Assembly (NCBI RefSeq): GCF_001278755.1
Contig: NZ_CP012601.1
Coordinates: forward strand, 2,356,001 to 2,420,000
Reading direction: 5' to 3'
Length of the DNA: 64,000 bases
Source of the DNA: Bacillus sp. FJAT-22090
Lineage (GTDB): Bacteria > Bacillota > Bacilli > Bacillales_A > Planococcaceae
Shown here: positions 8,582 through 17,333 of the stretch, in pieces
How positions within the stretch are numbered: position 1 is the stretch's first letter
How the letters are laid out: each line of letters opens with the position of its first letter
Position numbers and translations under genes: made by a program
The notes under the pieces: model-generated
Told to the model about the DNA's origin: nothing
Seen by the model: only the letters and a program-made list of their open reading frames with translations
Database searches by the model: none

Positions 8582-8608
8582 TATAAAATATAATAGTTAT
8601 ATTTTATA
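8582..8608. promoter_or_regulatory. 27-bp perfect dyad, candidate operator
   Basis: TATAAAATATAA and its exact reverse complement are separated by TAG, centred ~68 bp upstream of the PGI-like start and between it and the upstream Xre/TPR regulator. Its length and A/T-rich symmetry resemble PlcR-type operators of RRNPP regulators. Binding is inferred. Confidence 0.5.
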
Positions 8609-8705
8609 AAATCTTCCGGATATGCATAAATGGATATTTTTTTAAACAGTGGCTTTTGATTGTGACTTTAGACTACTTTTAAAGAAAGAATACCGCTGGT
8701 TAAAC

Positions 8706-9581
8706 TTACTTTAAGTACTGCTTTTTATTTTCCTTAATAGCTTTAATATAAAAAGGAAATTCCATAAATTCAAATAAAGACAAAGCTTGCGTGTATACTT
8801 CTTTTATTTCTTTAAAGGGAAAATCCATTTTTTCTAAGCATTGCCCTTTATAATATAAGAATTGTCCAGCTAAGCTGATAATACCTGTTTCTTTGGATTT
8901 GCTTATTCCTTGATTTGCAGTATCAAGTGCTCCTTCAATATTATTTATGTCATACAGTACTTTACACTTGTTATATAGTACTGTAATAAGCGTTTCATAA
9001 ATCTTATAATCATTATAATTTTTATGAATATGTTCATTAAGGAGTTTATTATAGTAATATAAGCTTTTGATAGCTTCACCGTTTTCTGCGTATACGTTGG
9101 CAATCGTATTGTTAATTTTTATATGCAAAAAACGGAACTGGATGGTAGTTTGATTGGATGAAATTAAAATATTCTTCAAATTGGTGATACATTCTTCTGG
9201 AGAAATCATTTTTAATTTATAATGAGCTGTTTGTAAAAGATAATCTAAATAAAAATTTAACCAAATATTTTCCGAAGATATTTCATTTTTATTTATAATT
9301 GAAATTATCTTTTTATAGTCATGCTCTTTTAAGTGAAACTCAATATCTTTTATTAGTCTTTCACTCTCCAATACGTTCTTATAAAATAGCATTTCAATTA
9401 AATATTCAACAGGGATCCGTAGCTTTAATGCAATTTTTAATAAAGTATCTATTGCAGGATAAACTTCACCTGCCTCAATTCGGCTAATTGTAGACTGAGT
9501 ACAAATATCTTTTGCAAGCTCCTTTTGAGACATTCCCAATTCAGCTCTAAGTTTACTGATTTCTAGCCCTAAGTATTTCAT
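8706..9581 (-). CDS. Xre-family HTH regulator with TPR-like C-terminal domain (RRNPP-like)
   Basis: About 292 aa. Residues ~5-65 form a helix-turn-helix of the Xre class (LGMSQKELAKDI, TQSTISRIEAGEVYPA). The rest is alpha-helical with TPR-like spacing (YYYNKLLNE, NIEGALDTANQG, FLYYKGQCLEKM), the layout of PlcR/NprR/Rgg-type regulators that respond to small exported peptides. A longer frame begins at a GTG (9594-9596), but that GTG sits inside the GAGGTGA ribosome binding site. The ATG at 9579-9581 is therefore preferred. No obvious signal-peptide gene lies just downstream, so the peptide, if any, is unknown. The likely target is the dyad and gene immediately downstream. Confidence 0.75.
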   Translation of the reverse strand: MKYLGLEISKLRAELGMSQKELAKDICTQSTISRIEAGEVYPAIDTLLKIALKLRIPVEYLIEMLFYKNVLESERLIKDIEFHLKEHDYKKIISIINKNEISSENIWLNFYLDYLLQTAHYKLKMISPEECITNLKNILISSNQTTIQFRFLHIKINNTIANVYAENGEAIKSLYYYNKLLNEHIHKNYNDYKIYETLITVLYNKCKVLYDINNIEGALDTANQGISKSKETGIISLAGQFLYYKGQCLEKMDFPFKEIKEVYTQALSLFEFMEFPFYIKAIKENKKQYLK

Positions 9582-10177
9582 TTCCAAACAAATCACCTCA
9601 TATTTGGATTTTCTAAAATTACTATGTAGTTAATAGCAAATCATTTCTTCATTTAACCCATCCTTATTTAAGCGTAGCTTTGATTTTATTAAATTCAAAA
9701 AGATACTTTGCAATTGAAGGATACTAAAAGATTAGCAGCTGAAAATATTTACTTGGACTGCTTATTACTTTCTAATTTTCAATATAGAATTCGCTCATTG
9801 TCATAGCTCGATTATTCAAACCTCAAAGCTTTACTCGGATTCATCCTTGCTGCTTTCAACGCTGGATAAATACTAATCAATCTACCACATCAGAACTTGT
9901 TCAATTTTATATTCTCTAATGCAAGATTCGACAAACATCTTTATATACCTTTTAAAATAAACAGCAAAAACACTTGAACACGACAAACAGCAGAATTCTA
10001 CTAAGTTAGTATTCCTTTGAAACTCTTTGGCCAACACTCTACTATATATAGCAATACTTTCTCTCCCCCATTAGACACCCCCCCTGCCATACTTTTTAGT
10101 TCCTTTTAATCTATAATTTACCAAAATAGCATGTTATGATAGTTGCTCACTTACTAAACGTAAAGGAGAGATATATA
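9582..10177. other. gene-free region with decayed sequence
   Basis: It contains the upstream region of the Xre/TPR gene, the MacB-type permease remnant, and one lone GACAA unit (about 9972-9986) resembling unit 4 of the 21-bp periodic elements. Nothing else is recognisable. Confidence 0.6.
9812..9886 (-). pseudogene. 3' remnant of a MacB-type ABC permease
   Basis: Translation of the minus strand gives IYPALKAARMNPSKALRFE followed by a stop. This is nearly identical to the C-terminus of the intact permease at 41.8 kb (IYPAMKAARMNPSKALRFE, stop). Homology fades after ~24 codons and no frame continues upstream, so this is the tail end of a deleted paralogue. Confidence 0.75.
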
Positions 10178-10960
10178 GTGAAAAATTTATTGAAAATCGT
10201 CGCATTAACAGTCCTATTAGTTTCATTGTCTATTGCATCTGTTGGTTCAGCAAGTGCAGCGACGCCTTCAAAAATAATGTGGGGCAAAACAGAATTAAAA
10301 ATTGGACAAATTGGTAAAGTGACAGTGTTACAAGATACTCCTTTAGTTAAACTTGCATCTGATGGTACCCTTACAACTGTTCGTACATTGAAAAAAGGCG
10401 ACGAATACCGAGTCTACAGCTACAAATCTAATTTAAATGGATTATATGGTGTAGGTGCGGGAAGCTTTGTACAAAAAAATGCGAAGATCAAATACGAAAC
10501 ACCTTCTAAGAGAAAACTTGAAATCTTATCCTTTAAAAAGCTTTTCCAAGAAGCTGCAGCAAAACAAGTAAGCACGATAAGTGGCTACCATACAAAACAA
10601 GAGATTATGACACTTTTCAGCCCTCATTTCGCTGAAGAGTTTACATCACGATTTATTTCTAACAGTATGTTGAAAAAAGAAATTGATGGTGAAACACATT
10701 ATTACTTTCCACAAAACACGGATAACATTAACTCTAATTACTTTGTAGTGAGTACCTTAACATGGACGGATAAAACATCTATCACCCACTACCAAGCGCC
10801 AACTGTAGATAAAAACAACATAAAAGGTGTGTCCAATCTTGTGAAAATCAGTGAGCACCAAAAATATGATGGCCTCGTAGATGATCATAAGTACACAATT
10901 ACATTGCTTAAAACAGACAATGGAAGCTACAAAATTATTGAAGTACAAAAACAATTTTAA
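10178..10960 (+). CDS. small secreted protein with a repeated WGKTELK-type domain
   Basis: 260 aa. The signal peptide covers residues 1-28 (MKNLLKIVALTVLLV to SASAA). Residues ~30-105 form a domain shared with the secreted protein at 41.3-41.7 kb: KIMWGKTELKIGQIGKVTV, GDEYRVYSYKS, GLYGVGAGSFVQ and KYETPSK. The C-terminal ~150 residues are unique and resemble secreted proteins with a DUF3993-like fold only in composition; I do not recognise them. The GTG at 10178 is chosen because AAAGGAGAG lies seven bases upstream; the frame is open 42 bases further up without a site. Function unknown, probably cell-surface. Confidence 0.8.
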   Translation: MKNLLKIVALTVLLVSLSIASVGSASAATPSKIMWGKTELKIGQIGKVTVLQDTPLVKLASDGTLTTVRTLKKGDEYRVYSYKSNLNGLYGVGAGSFVQKNAKIKYETPSKRKLEILSFKKLFQEAAAKQVSTISGYHTKQEIMTLFSPHFAEEFTSRFISNSMLKKEIDGETHYYFPQNTDNINSNYFVVSTLTWTDKTSITHYQAPTVDKNNIKGVSNLVKISEHQKYDGLVDDHKYTITLLKTDNGSYKIIEVQKQF

Positions 10961-10986
10961 CTAATAAAAAGTCATTTTCTATTCAA

Positions 10987-11022
10987 AAAAGAGCCGTCGA
11001 AAATACAATTTCGACGGCTTTT
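10987..11022 (+). terminator. terminator of the secreted-protein gene
   Basis: AGCCGTCGAAA/TTTCGACGGCT stem followed by TTT, with flanking A-run, 27 bp past the stop. Confidence 0.8.
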
Positions 11023-11595
11023 AGCTTTCAATCTGTGAACTGGTGCTGCTCCCCCTACTTCCAACAGCAGAATTGACAAGCTTCTCACAAGAAGGCATTA
11101 ATAAAAGTTGTTTCCCTGCCTTTAACTCCCCGATAATCATCACAATAACTGCTTCCTTAGCATTCTTGCATCAATCTAGTTAATTTAGAGATTTCTTCCT
11201 CTATAATCAGTATAAGCATCTAGTAATTGCCTCTGCCATTTTCGAAGTAATAGTCCTCTCTTAACATCAAAATTATACCAAAAATGAGATTCTTTTTTCA
11301 CAGACTACACTATTAGTTATTTGAAACACAACTGAAGAAATCCTTTGAACTTCCAGATTCTTATTGAATTCTGGCCATAGATGTCAGGGGACAGGAGAAC
11401 CTTCTACTCGTTTCCTCTGACATTGAATTTAACAATGTTTTGCGGTAAAGTTAGTACCATTGGGAATTCTTTCTATCGGTCGGTCATTTTGTATTAAATT
11501 AACCAGAGCGGAAACGAATTCCTTTTTACTATAAAAAATATCAACTCTTTTAGACTAAGGGTATAAATTATATATAAAGGTTTAAGGAGGAAAAC
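11023..11595. other. gene-free region with a decayed minus-strand sequence
   Basis: The left part carries a probable decayed GTPase fragment. The right part holds a degenerate inverted repeat around 11379-11424 (ATGTCAGGGGA...TCCTCTGACAT) and the upstream region of the GGDEF-EAL gene, whose AAGGAGG site is clear. No other gene is visible. Confidence 0.5.
11040..11215 (-). pseudogene. decayed dynamin-like/P-loop GTPase fragment
   Basis: Minus-strand reading gives IEEEISKLTRLMQEC, stop, then in another frame KEAVIVMIIGELKAGK. After a one-base slip it reads TTFINAFL and then EKLVNSAVG. Joined, they spell a G-x4-GK-T P-loop preceded by a helical segment, as in bacterial dynamin-family proteins (VVGEF-type P-loops). 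Several frameshifts and stops show it is not functional. The assignment rests on ~50 residues. Confidence 0.4.
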
Positions 11596-13821
11596 ATGAA
11601 AACGAAGGAACCGAACTACATTACAGAATCTAAGAGAAAGTGTATAGAGGCCGGGATGGATCCGAATGTGGTATCAAGACCAAAGACCTTTTTAAGCGAA
11701 GTAGAGTTTGAACAGAAAAGAAAATATTATAGCGAAATACTTTCAGTTGTGAGTTTTTTCTCGAATAAGCTACTGGATTCCTTAAAAGGTACTCCGATAC
11801 TTGTTGTTGTTTCGGATGCAACTGGTTACCTTCTTGAAATTGAAGGAGATGAAACGATAAAGTCTACCATTGAACAATTCGGTATCAAGTCTGGCAGTCT
11901 ATTCACCCAAGAAGATACAGGTACGAATGTTATTAGTCTATCGTTGCAACAAAAGCATCCGATCAGTATTATTGGAGAACAACATTATCATACGTTTCTT
12001 CATGACATTGCTTGTTATGGGACTGCATTTCACTATACCGATGAAAATAACTTGCTTGGTAGTGTATGTATCATGATGCCTATCCAGTTTCAGAATGAAC
12101 TTTTCTTAACGATGCTAACCCAGGCAGTTGACTCAATCGAAAGAGAATTATTATTAAGAAAACAAAATAAGAAGCTTAATATTATGAATCAGATTATGTT
12201 AAGTAGAACAAGAAACGGAATTGTTATTACAGATGAGAAAGGGATCACTACCGAGTTTAATAGCTTTGCCCAAAAAATTTCGAATATTAGTAGAGATTCG
12301 GTAGTCGGAAGAAATATTCTCGAATCGGATCTAACGGGCGAATATTTTAAAGAAGTGCTTGAACAGAAAAAGATATTTAAAAATGAAGAAATAAAATTTA
12401 AAGATGACGCGGGCAACCTCATTGTCTGCCTGTTCGATGCACAGCCCATATATGAAGAAGACAATATGATTGGAGCCTTTGGTCAGTTTAGGGACATCTC
12501 AGATCGTTACATACTGCAGGAGAAGTATAACTACTTAGCCTATCATGATGATTTAACAAATCTACCAAACAGACGATATATAAATAAGGAAATAGAATCC
12601 ATTATTAAGGAACTAAACGCTGGTCGCAATAGAACTTTAGCCCTTTTATTTATAGACCTGGATCGTTTTAAAATCATTAATGATAACTTTAATCATTCAT
12701 ACGGGGATAAACTCCTGATCGAGGTAAGTAAACGTTTGAGTGGTTGTCTTGGGGAAAAGGATATGCTCGCTCGAATGGGTGGCGATGAATTTATTTTCCT
12801 ACTGAAAGATTTTATTGAACCGGATTATGTCACGAAAAAAGCGGAAGAGATACTCCAACTGTTGCTGCAACCTTTTCATGTCAGCGGAAAAGAATTACAT
12901 ACGACAGCGAGTATCGGGGTTGCGGTTTATCCCAACCATCCAATTACAATGGAACAGCTCATGGTTTATGCCGATAATGCGATGTACCAGGCAAAATCTC
13001 AAGGGAAAAATCGCTATGTCGTTCATACCTCCGAATTATTAGATGCAATGATGGACGAATACATGCTCGAGGTCGATTTAAGAAGAGCATTGGAGAATAA
13101 TGAGTTTGTTCTCTATTATCAGCCCCAGATTAATAACGACACCGGTAAATTGGTTGGATTTGAAGCGCTAATTCGTTGGCAGCATCCTACGTTAGGTCTG
13201 ATACCTCCAGGAAAATTTATAAAACTAGCAGAAGAAAACGGATTGATTACTCAAATTGGAGAGTGGGTCATCGATGAGGCCTGTACTCAAAACAAAAAAT
13301 GGCATGATGCTGGAATGACACCTGTGAAAATGTCCGTTAACCTATCCACGCAGCAATTTCTTACAGGAAATCTCATACCATATATGGAAGATGTATTGAA
13401 ACGTACAGCTATCGATCCGGCATATGTAGTCGTGGAAATAACCGAATATATGGCGATGGAGTACGACTACTCTATTCAAGTATTGGAACAACTAAAAGCT
13501 CTCGGTATTGGCATCAGTATTGATGATTTTGGAACAGGCTATAGCTCGTTCAATTATCTTAAAAATTTTCCAATTGATTATATTAAGATCGACAAATCCT
13601 TTGTGAGTGAATTAATGAACAATGAGAAAGATGCCATCATCGTAAAAGCAATTATCTCATTAGCACATAACCTTCATAAGGAAGTAATCGCAGAAGGTGT
13701 GGAAACAAAGGAACAGCTTGATTTTCTGAAAACTCATCAGTGTGATATCTCACAAGGTTATTTCTTTAGCAAACCACTTTCCGCGGATGAAATTGAGAAG
13801 ATTTATATAGAACAACATTAA
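11596..13821 (+). CDS. GAF-PAS-GGDEF-EAL cyclic-di-GMP turnover protein
   Basis: 741 aa, no transmembrane segment. Residues ~35-195 resemble the GAF-like sensor of sigma-54-activator type (EDTGTNVISLSL, EQHYHTFLHD). A PAS domain follows at ~200-310 (NGIVITDEKGITTEF, GQFRDISDRY). The diguanylate cyclase domain is intact (LARMGGDEFIFLL), but the inhibitory RxxD site five residues upstream reads GEKD and is lost. The phosphodiesterase domain has EALIRW, DDFGTGYSSFNYLKNFPID and AEGVET, so all metal-binding positions look intact. It could make or break down c-di-GMP according to an unknown ligand. AAGGAGG lies five bases before the ATG. It precedes the acetolactate-synthase-like gene by 21 bp. Confidence 0.92.
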   Translation: MKTKEPNYITESKRKCIEAGMDPNVVSRPKTFLSEVEFEQKRKYYSEILSVVSFFSNKLLDSLKGTPILVVVSDATGYLLEIEGDETIKSTIEQFGIKSGSLFTQEDTGTNVISLSLQQKHPISIIGEQHYHTFLHDIACYGTAFHYTDENNLLGSVCIMMPIQFQNELFLTMLTQAVDSIERELLLRKQNKKLNIMNQIMLSRTRNGIVITDEKGITTEFNSFAQKISNISRDSVVGRNILESDLTGEYFKEVLEQKKIFKNEEIKFKDDAGNLIVCLFDAQPIYEEDNMIGAFGQFRDISDRYILQEKYNYLAYHDDLTNLPNRRYINKEIESIIKELNAGRNRTLALLFIDLDRFKIINDNFNHSYGDKLLIEVSKRLSGCLGEKDMLARMGGDEFIFLLKDFIEPDYVTKKAEEILQLLLQPFHVSGKELHTTASIGVAVYPNHPITMEQLMVYADNAMYQAKSQGKNRYVVHTSELLDAMMDEYMLEVDLRRALENNEFVLYYQPQINNDTGKLVGFEALIRWQHPTLGLIPPGKFIKLAEENGLITQIGEWVIDEACTQNKKWHDAGMTPVKMSVNLSTQQFLTGNLIPYMEDVLKRTAIDPAYVVVEITEYMAMEYDYSIQVLEQLKALGIGISIDDFGTGYSSFNYLKNFPIDYIKIDKSFVSELMNNEKDAIIVKAIISLAHNLHKEVIAEGVETKEQLDFLKTHQCDISQGYFFSKPLSADEIEKIYIEQH

Positions 13822-13842
13822 TCATAGGGAGAGAATGACAGC

Positions 13843-15477
13843 ATGAAAACTACTTCATCTGTATTAGTATCAAATTTTAAACATTGGGGAATTCATCATA
13901 TTTTTGGCATTCCAGGAAAGGCAGTATCCCCTATATTATTCGAGATATTACACCATGAAATGGAATTTGTATTAAGTAAACACGAAGCAGCCGCAGGGTT
14001 TGAAGCTTCCGGCTATGCCTTGATGAATCAGAAAATCGGGGTCGCAGTTGGTACATCTGGACCTGGTGGGACTAACCTGCTTACAGCTGCCGGCCAAGCA
14101 AAAGCTTCTAATCTACCACTATTAATCATTACTGGACACCCTTCGATGAAAGATACTGGAAAAGCAATGGGACAGGACTCTAGCCTATTCGGTGCTGATC
14201 TTGTAGATATGTTTAGATCTGTTACGAAGTTTAGTGCACGGGTAGAACGAGGTGATATGCTACAGCCGTTCCTGCAGCATGCACTGGAAAAAGCTCTATC
14301 GGGTGTAAAAGGACCTGTGCATCTGTCCATCCCGTTTGATATTTTATTAGAAGAGATTGAACCATTCCAACTAGAGTTACCAGTATCCTATGAAATGATT
14401 TCACCTAAAGCGAGTGAAGTAATCGATAAACTGAATGTGGCCAAACGTCCCCTTCTATTCCTAGGAAAGGGCGTTCATTCGAGTAAAGCCTATGAAGAAG
14501 TTCAGCACCTTGCAGAGCATTGGAACATCCCTGTCATTACCACACCAGGAGGAAAAGGAGTTTTTCCTTCCAATCATACGCTTTCATTAGGTGCATTCGG
14601 ATTGGGTGGTACCGACGAAGCAACCGCATACTTAAAAGAGAATGTTGACCTACTCCTAGTCATCGGCTCAAAGCTAAGTGATATGTCCATCGCTGGATTA
14701 TCGGAAGCGATGTATCCAGAGCACATTATTCACTTCGATTATGACCCGACCTTTATCGGGAAATCAATCCAAGTACCAACTACTCCAGTGCTAGGAGATA
14801 TCAAAGCGAATCTAACAGCTATTTTAAAAGATATACCGAAAACCGATAGCGAAGCATTTATAGCACCAATCGAGTCAATTCCGCTTGAAGATAATAATCC
14901 AGGAGAGCGCATGTCCGCAGTCCAAGTGTTACGAGCAATGCGTTACGCACTACCAGATGACGCGATTATTTTTGGAGACGATGGGAGTCACTCTTTTTAC
15001 GGTATCAAACATTTTGACATATACAAGCCGGGGACTTTCTTCTTTGATGACATATTCGGTGCAATGGGCAACGGAATAGGCTATTCCATCGGCGCAAAAC
15101 TGGCAGCCCCTAAAGAAACAATTGTATGCTTAGTTGGAGATGGTTGTATGTTCATGCACGGTACGGAACTTTCAACGGCGTACAATTATAACTCCCCTGT
15201 CCTGTTCGTCGTTTTAAATAATGGACGACTCGACATGGTGGAAAAAGGAATGCAAAAAATGATTGGCACATCTATCGGTGGTGTTTATGAGACTCCGCTC
15301 GATGTAACTCGTTTTGCGGAATCGATGGGACTGGAAGCATATACTTGTTATAACCCATATGAGTTAACCGATTGTATAAAAGAAGCATTACATAGAATCG
15401 AAGAAACAAACAAACCAATCGTAATTGAAGTATTAGTTGATGAAAACGAAATACCACCAACTATGGGGAGGCAGTAA
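13843..15477 (+). CDS. thiamine-diphosphate enzyme of the acetolactate synthase/pyruvate oxidase superfamily
   Basis: 544 aa with the three-domain ThDP layout. The N-terminal domain has the activating Glu (SKHEAAAGFEASGYA) and GTSGPGGTNLL. The central domain has LFLGKGVHSS and GGKGVFPSNHTLSLGAFG. The C-terminal cofactor site runs from GDGCMFMHGTEL to VVLNNGRLDM. It should decarboxylate a 2-oxo acid, but the substrate is not determined; no regulatory small subunit (IlvH) is adjacent, so biosynthetic acetolactate synthase is unlikely. The next gene, a CMD-family protein, starts one base after the stop. The two are translationally linked and probably form a small catabolic unit with the upstream GGDEF-EAL gene. 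Confidence 0.85.
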   Translation: MKTTSSVLVSNFKHWGIHHIFGIPGKAVSPILFEILHHEMEFVLSKHEAAAGFEASGYALMNQKIGVAVGTSGPGGTNLLTAAGQAKASNLPLLIITGHPSMKDTGKAMGQDSSLFGADLVDMFRSVTKFSARVERGDMLQPFLQHALEKALSGVKGPVHLSIPFDILLEEIEPFQLELPVSYEMISPKASEVIDKLNVAKRPLLFLGKGVHSSKAYEEVQHLAEHWNIPVITTPGGKGVFPSNHTLSLGAFGLGGTDEATAYLKENVDLLLVIGSKLSDMSIAGLSEAMYPEHIIHFDYDPTFIGKSIQVPTTPVLGDIKANLTAILKDIPKTDSEAFIAPIESIPLEDNNPGERMSAVQVLRAMRYALPDDAIIFGDDGSHSFYGIKHFDIYKPGTFFFDDIFGAMGNGIGYSIGAKLAAPKETIVCLVGDGCMFMHGTELSTAYNYNSPVLFVVLNNGRLDMVEKGMQKMIGTSIGGVYETPLDVTRFAESMGLEAYTCYNPYELTDCIKEALHRIEETNKPIVIEVLVDENEIPPTMGRQ

Positions 15478-15478
15478 G

Positions 15479-15862
15479 ATGGAAAATAACGAACGATTCG
15501 AGTCCGGTTTACATGCAATGGAAGAATTATTTTCCAAAGAAGTACGGAATGGCATGGCAGGAATCAAAAATATTTCACCTGACTTTTGGGAAATGATTGT
15601 GTCCTTCGGATTTGGAGATCTTTACGGAAGAAACACACTTTCCCACGCACAACGAGAAGTCATCACACTCACAGCACTTATCACACAGGGAGCGTTCGAT
15701 CAGTTGAAAGTTCACTTACAGGCAGCCCTAAATGTTGGGCTAACTAAAGAAGAAATTATCGAGCTCATCATGCACTGTGCTGGATACGTCGGTTTTCCAA
15801 AAGCCGTTCAGGCAATGGGGATTGCTGGGGAGATTTTTAAGGAAACAGAGCAAACACGGTAA
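15479..15862 (+). CDS. carboxymuconolactone decarboxylase (CMD/AhpD-like) family protein
   Basis: 127 aa, a typical single-domain CMD protein. Family features: REVITLTALITQG, then LQAALNVGLTKEEIIELIMH, CAGYVGFPKAVQAM. The single Cys in MHCAGYVG lacks the CxxC of AhpD, so this is nearer to 4-carboxymuconolactone decarboxylase-type members than to a peroxidase partner. The ATG overlaps the upstream region so that GGGGAGG in the last codons of the ThDP enzyme gene is its ribosome binding site. Co-translation suggests it acts in the same pathway; the substrate is unknown. Confidence 0.85.
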   Translation: MENNERFESGLHAMEELFSKEVRNGMAGIKNISPDFWEMIVSFGFGDLYGRNTLSHAQREVITLTALITQGAFDQLKVHLQAALNVGLTKEEIIELIMHCAGYVGFPKAVQAMGIAGEIFKETEQTR

Positions 15863-15929
15863 GGATTAAGTGTTTCTATGTATTTTAGCTTAAAAAATAG
15901 TTTTAATAAAAAAGCAGACGAAGATTTTC

Positions 15930-16096
15930 TGAACTGCCCCATAAATGTTAGACACTAAACTAACATTTGCGGGGTGTTTTTTATGGCTAGAATTACAACT
16001 GAAGAAAAAATCAATATGGTATTACGTTATTTAGGAAGCAATGAAAGTTATCAGGAGATAGGAAGGGACTTAAAAGTCATTAACACACAGCAATAA
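15930..16096 (+). mobile_element. left-end remnant of an IS3-family insertion sequence (IS150-like)
   Basis: The end TGAACTGCCCC is followed by a typical leader and then an orfA start at 15983. This reads MARITTEEKINMVLRYLGSN and on for a total of 37 codons until a stop at 16094-16096. The EEKINMVLRYL start is that of IS150-type OrfA helix-turn-helix proteins. The rest of orfA, orfB and the right end are absent. Confidence 0.7.
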
Positions 16097-16235
16097 GTGA
16101 TAATAATATTCTCTTTTTAAACAACCCATTCTCCTCCTCTAGAATAATAGAAAAATAGAAATACACACCCCCTTTTCCCACTTTTATCTGAATATAAACT
16201 TTATTTCGCTAAAATCTTTGAAATCAAAGAAAAAA

Positions 16236-16257
16236 CCGTTCCGACATGTCGGAACGG
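16236..16257 (-). terminator. terminator of the PTS-transketolase operon
   Basis: Perfect 22-bp palindrome CCGTTCCGACA/TGTCGGAACGG followed on the minus strand by TTTTTTCTTT. It lies ~140 bp past the last operon gene. Confidence 0.85.
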
Positions 16258-16270
16258 GAAGAAAAAATCC

Positions 16271-16342
16271 TTATTCTGTTAGAATTTCCCTTAGTTTTGT
16301 TTTATATCTATCTGGAATACCGTAAGTGAATCGTATGCAATT
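16271..16342 (-). pseudogene. possible C-terminal remnant of a lost gene
   Basis: Minus strand reads NCIRFTYGIPDRYKTKLREI followed by LTE and a stop, directly before the strong terminator. This resembles the last residues of PLP-dependent aminotransferase-like enzymes (NCIRLxxGIP...), but ~24 residues are too few to be certain. The upstream sequence to the transketolase stop is not open. Confidence 0.25.
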
Positions 16343-16398
16343 AAGTTGCTAGATATGAGTGTATTTCTTCTTTGATAGGGACGATATATTTCTTGAAT

Positions 16399-17331
16399 TC
16401 ATTTGAATCCCTCGTTCCACTTTCTGATGATTTGTTCTTTTATTTTTCCACTAGAAAGTCCATGTGCTTCTAATAACTCAGCATCTGTCCCACAACCAGA
16501 GAACGCATCAGAAACTCCAATTCTGTATACTTTTTTAGGTAGGTGTTCTGATAAAATTTCCGAAACAATGCTACCTAAACCCCCACGTATATAGTGTTCT
16601 TCCACCGTGACAACAAGGTGCACGGCTTTTGCACCTTCCAATAACAGTTCTTTGTCAAACGGCTTTATCGTTGGAAAATGTTGATGCGCAATAGAAACGC
16701 CATCGATTTTTTTAATCGCTTCAGACACTCGATACGTCATACTCCCTGTACTTACAACTAAGATGTCCGTACCTTCTCTAAGTGTTTTACCCTTTCCAAT
16801 CTCAAAATCCAAATCGGCTAAAAAAGCAGGTATCGTTTCATCTCGTGTTAATCTTAAGTAGATTGGCCTTTTTGTTTGATACATGGCATTCATTGCAGCA
16901 ATTGTTTCATTGGCGTCGCCAGGAGCCAGGACCGTCATGTTCGGGATTGTTGACATCATTGCTAGATCATCTAAAGCATGATGTGTTTTGCCTGTGTTGC
17001 TTGTCAGTAGTCCACTATAACTTCCTACTAATTTCACATCAAAATTTGTTTGAGCAACACTAACCACAATTTGATCGAATGCTCTTTTTGTTAGAAAAGT
17101 GGCAAAGCTGCATACCCATGGCTGAAGTCCAACGGATGCTAACCCTGCCGCAACCCCTACCATATTTTGTTCTGCAATCCCCATCTGTAGAAAAGAATCA
17201 TTTGTTTCTTTTTCTACTGTATCAAGACGAGTAGAGTTTCCAAGGTCTCCATCTAATGCTAGAACTTTTGAGTCTTCGTTCGCTAATTTAGCCAAGTGCT
17301 TTCCAAATTGATCTCTTACACTTAATAACAT
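16399..17331 (-). CDS. transketolase, C-terminal subunit
   Basis: 310 aa, corresponding to the pyrimidine-binding and C-terminal domains of transketolase/DXS-type enzymes. The ThDP-activating Glu is in GIAEQNMVGVAAGLA; DGDLGNSTR, SYSGLLTSNTGKTHHALDDL and RLTRDETIP are typical. It works with the N-terminal subunit encoded immediately upstream (2-bp gap) to transfer two-carbon ketol units. GGAGGG lies upstream of the ATG inside the previous gene. It is the last gene of the operon before the terminator. Confidence 0.92.
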   Translation of the reverse strand: MLLSVRDQFGKHLAKLANEDSKVLALDGDLGNSTRLDTVEKETNDSFLQMGIAEQNMVGVAAGLASVGLQPWVCSFATFLTKRAFDQIVVSVAQTNFDVKLVGSYSGLLTSNTGKTHHALDDLAMMSTIPNMTVLAPGDANETIAAMNAMYQTKRPIYLRLTRDETIPAFLADLDFEIGKGKTLREGTDILVVSTGSMTYRVSEAIKKIDGVSIAHQHFPTIKPFDKELLLEGAKAVHLVVTVEEHYIRGGLGSIVSEILSEHLPKKVYRIGVSDAFSGCGTDAELLEAHGLSSGKIKEQIIRKWNEGFK

Positions 17332-17333
17332 AC

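Noticed and set aside
9579..9596. Longer Xre/TPR regulator starting at GTG 9594-9596
   Set aside because: That GTG is part of the GAGGTGA ribosome binding site; the ATG five codons on is a better start.
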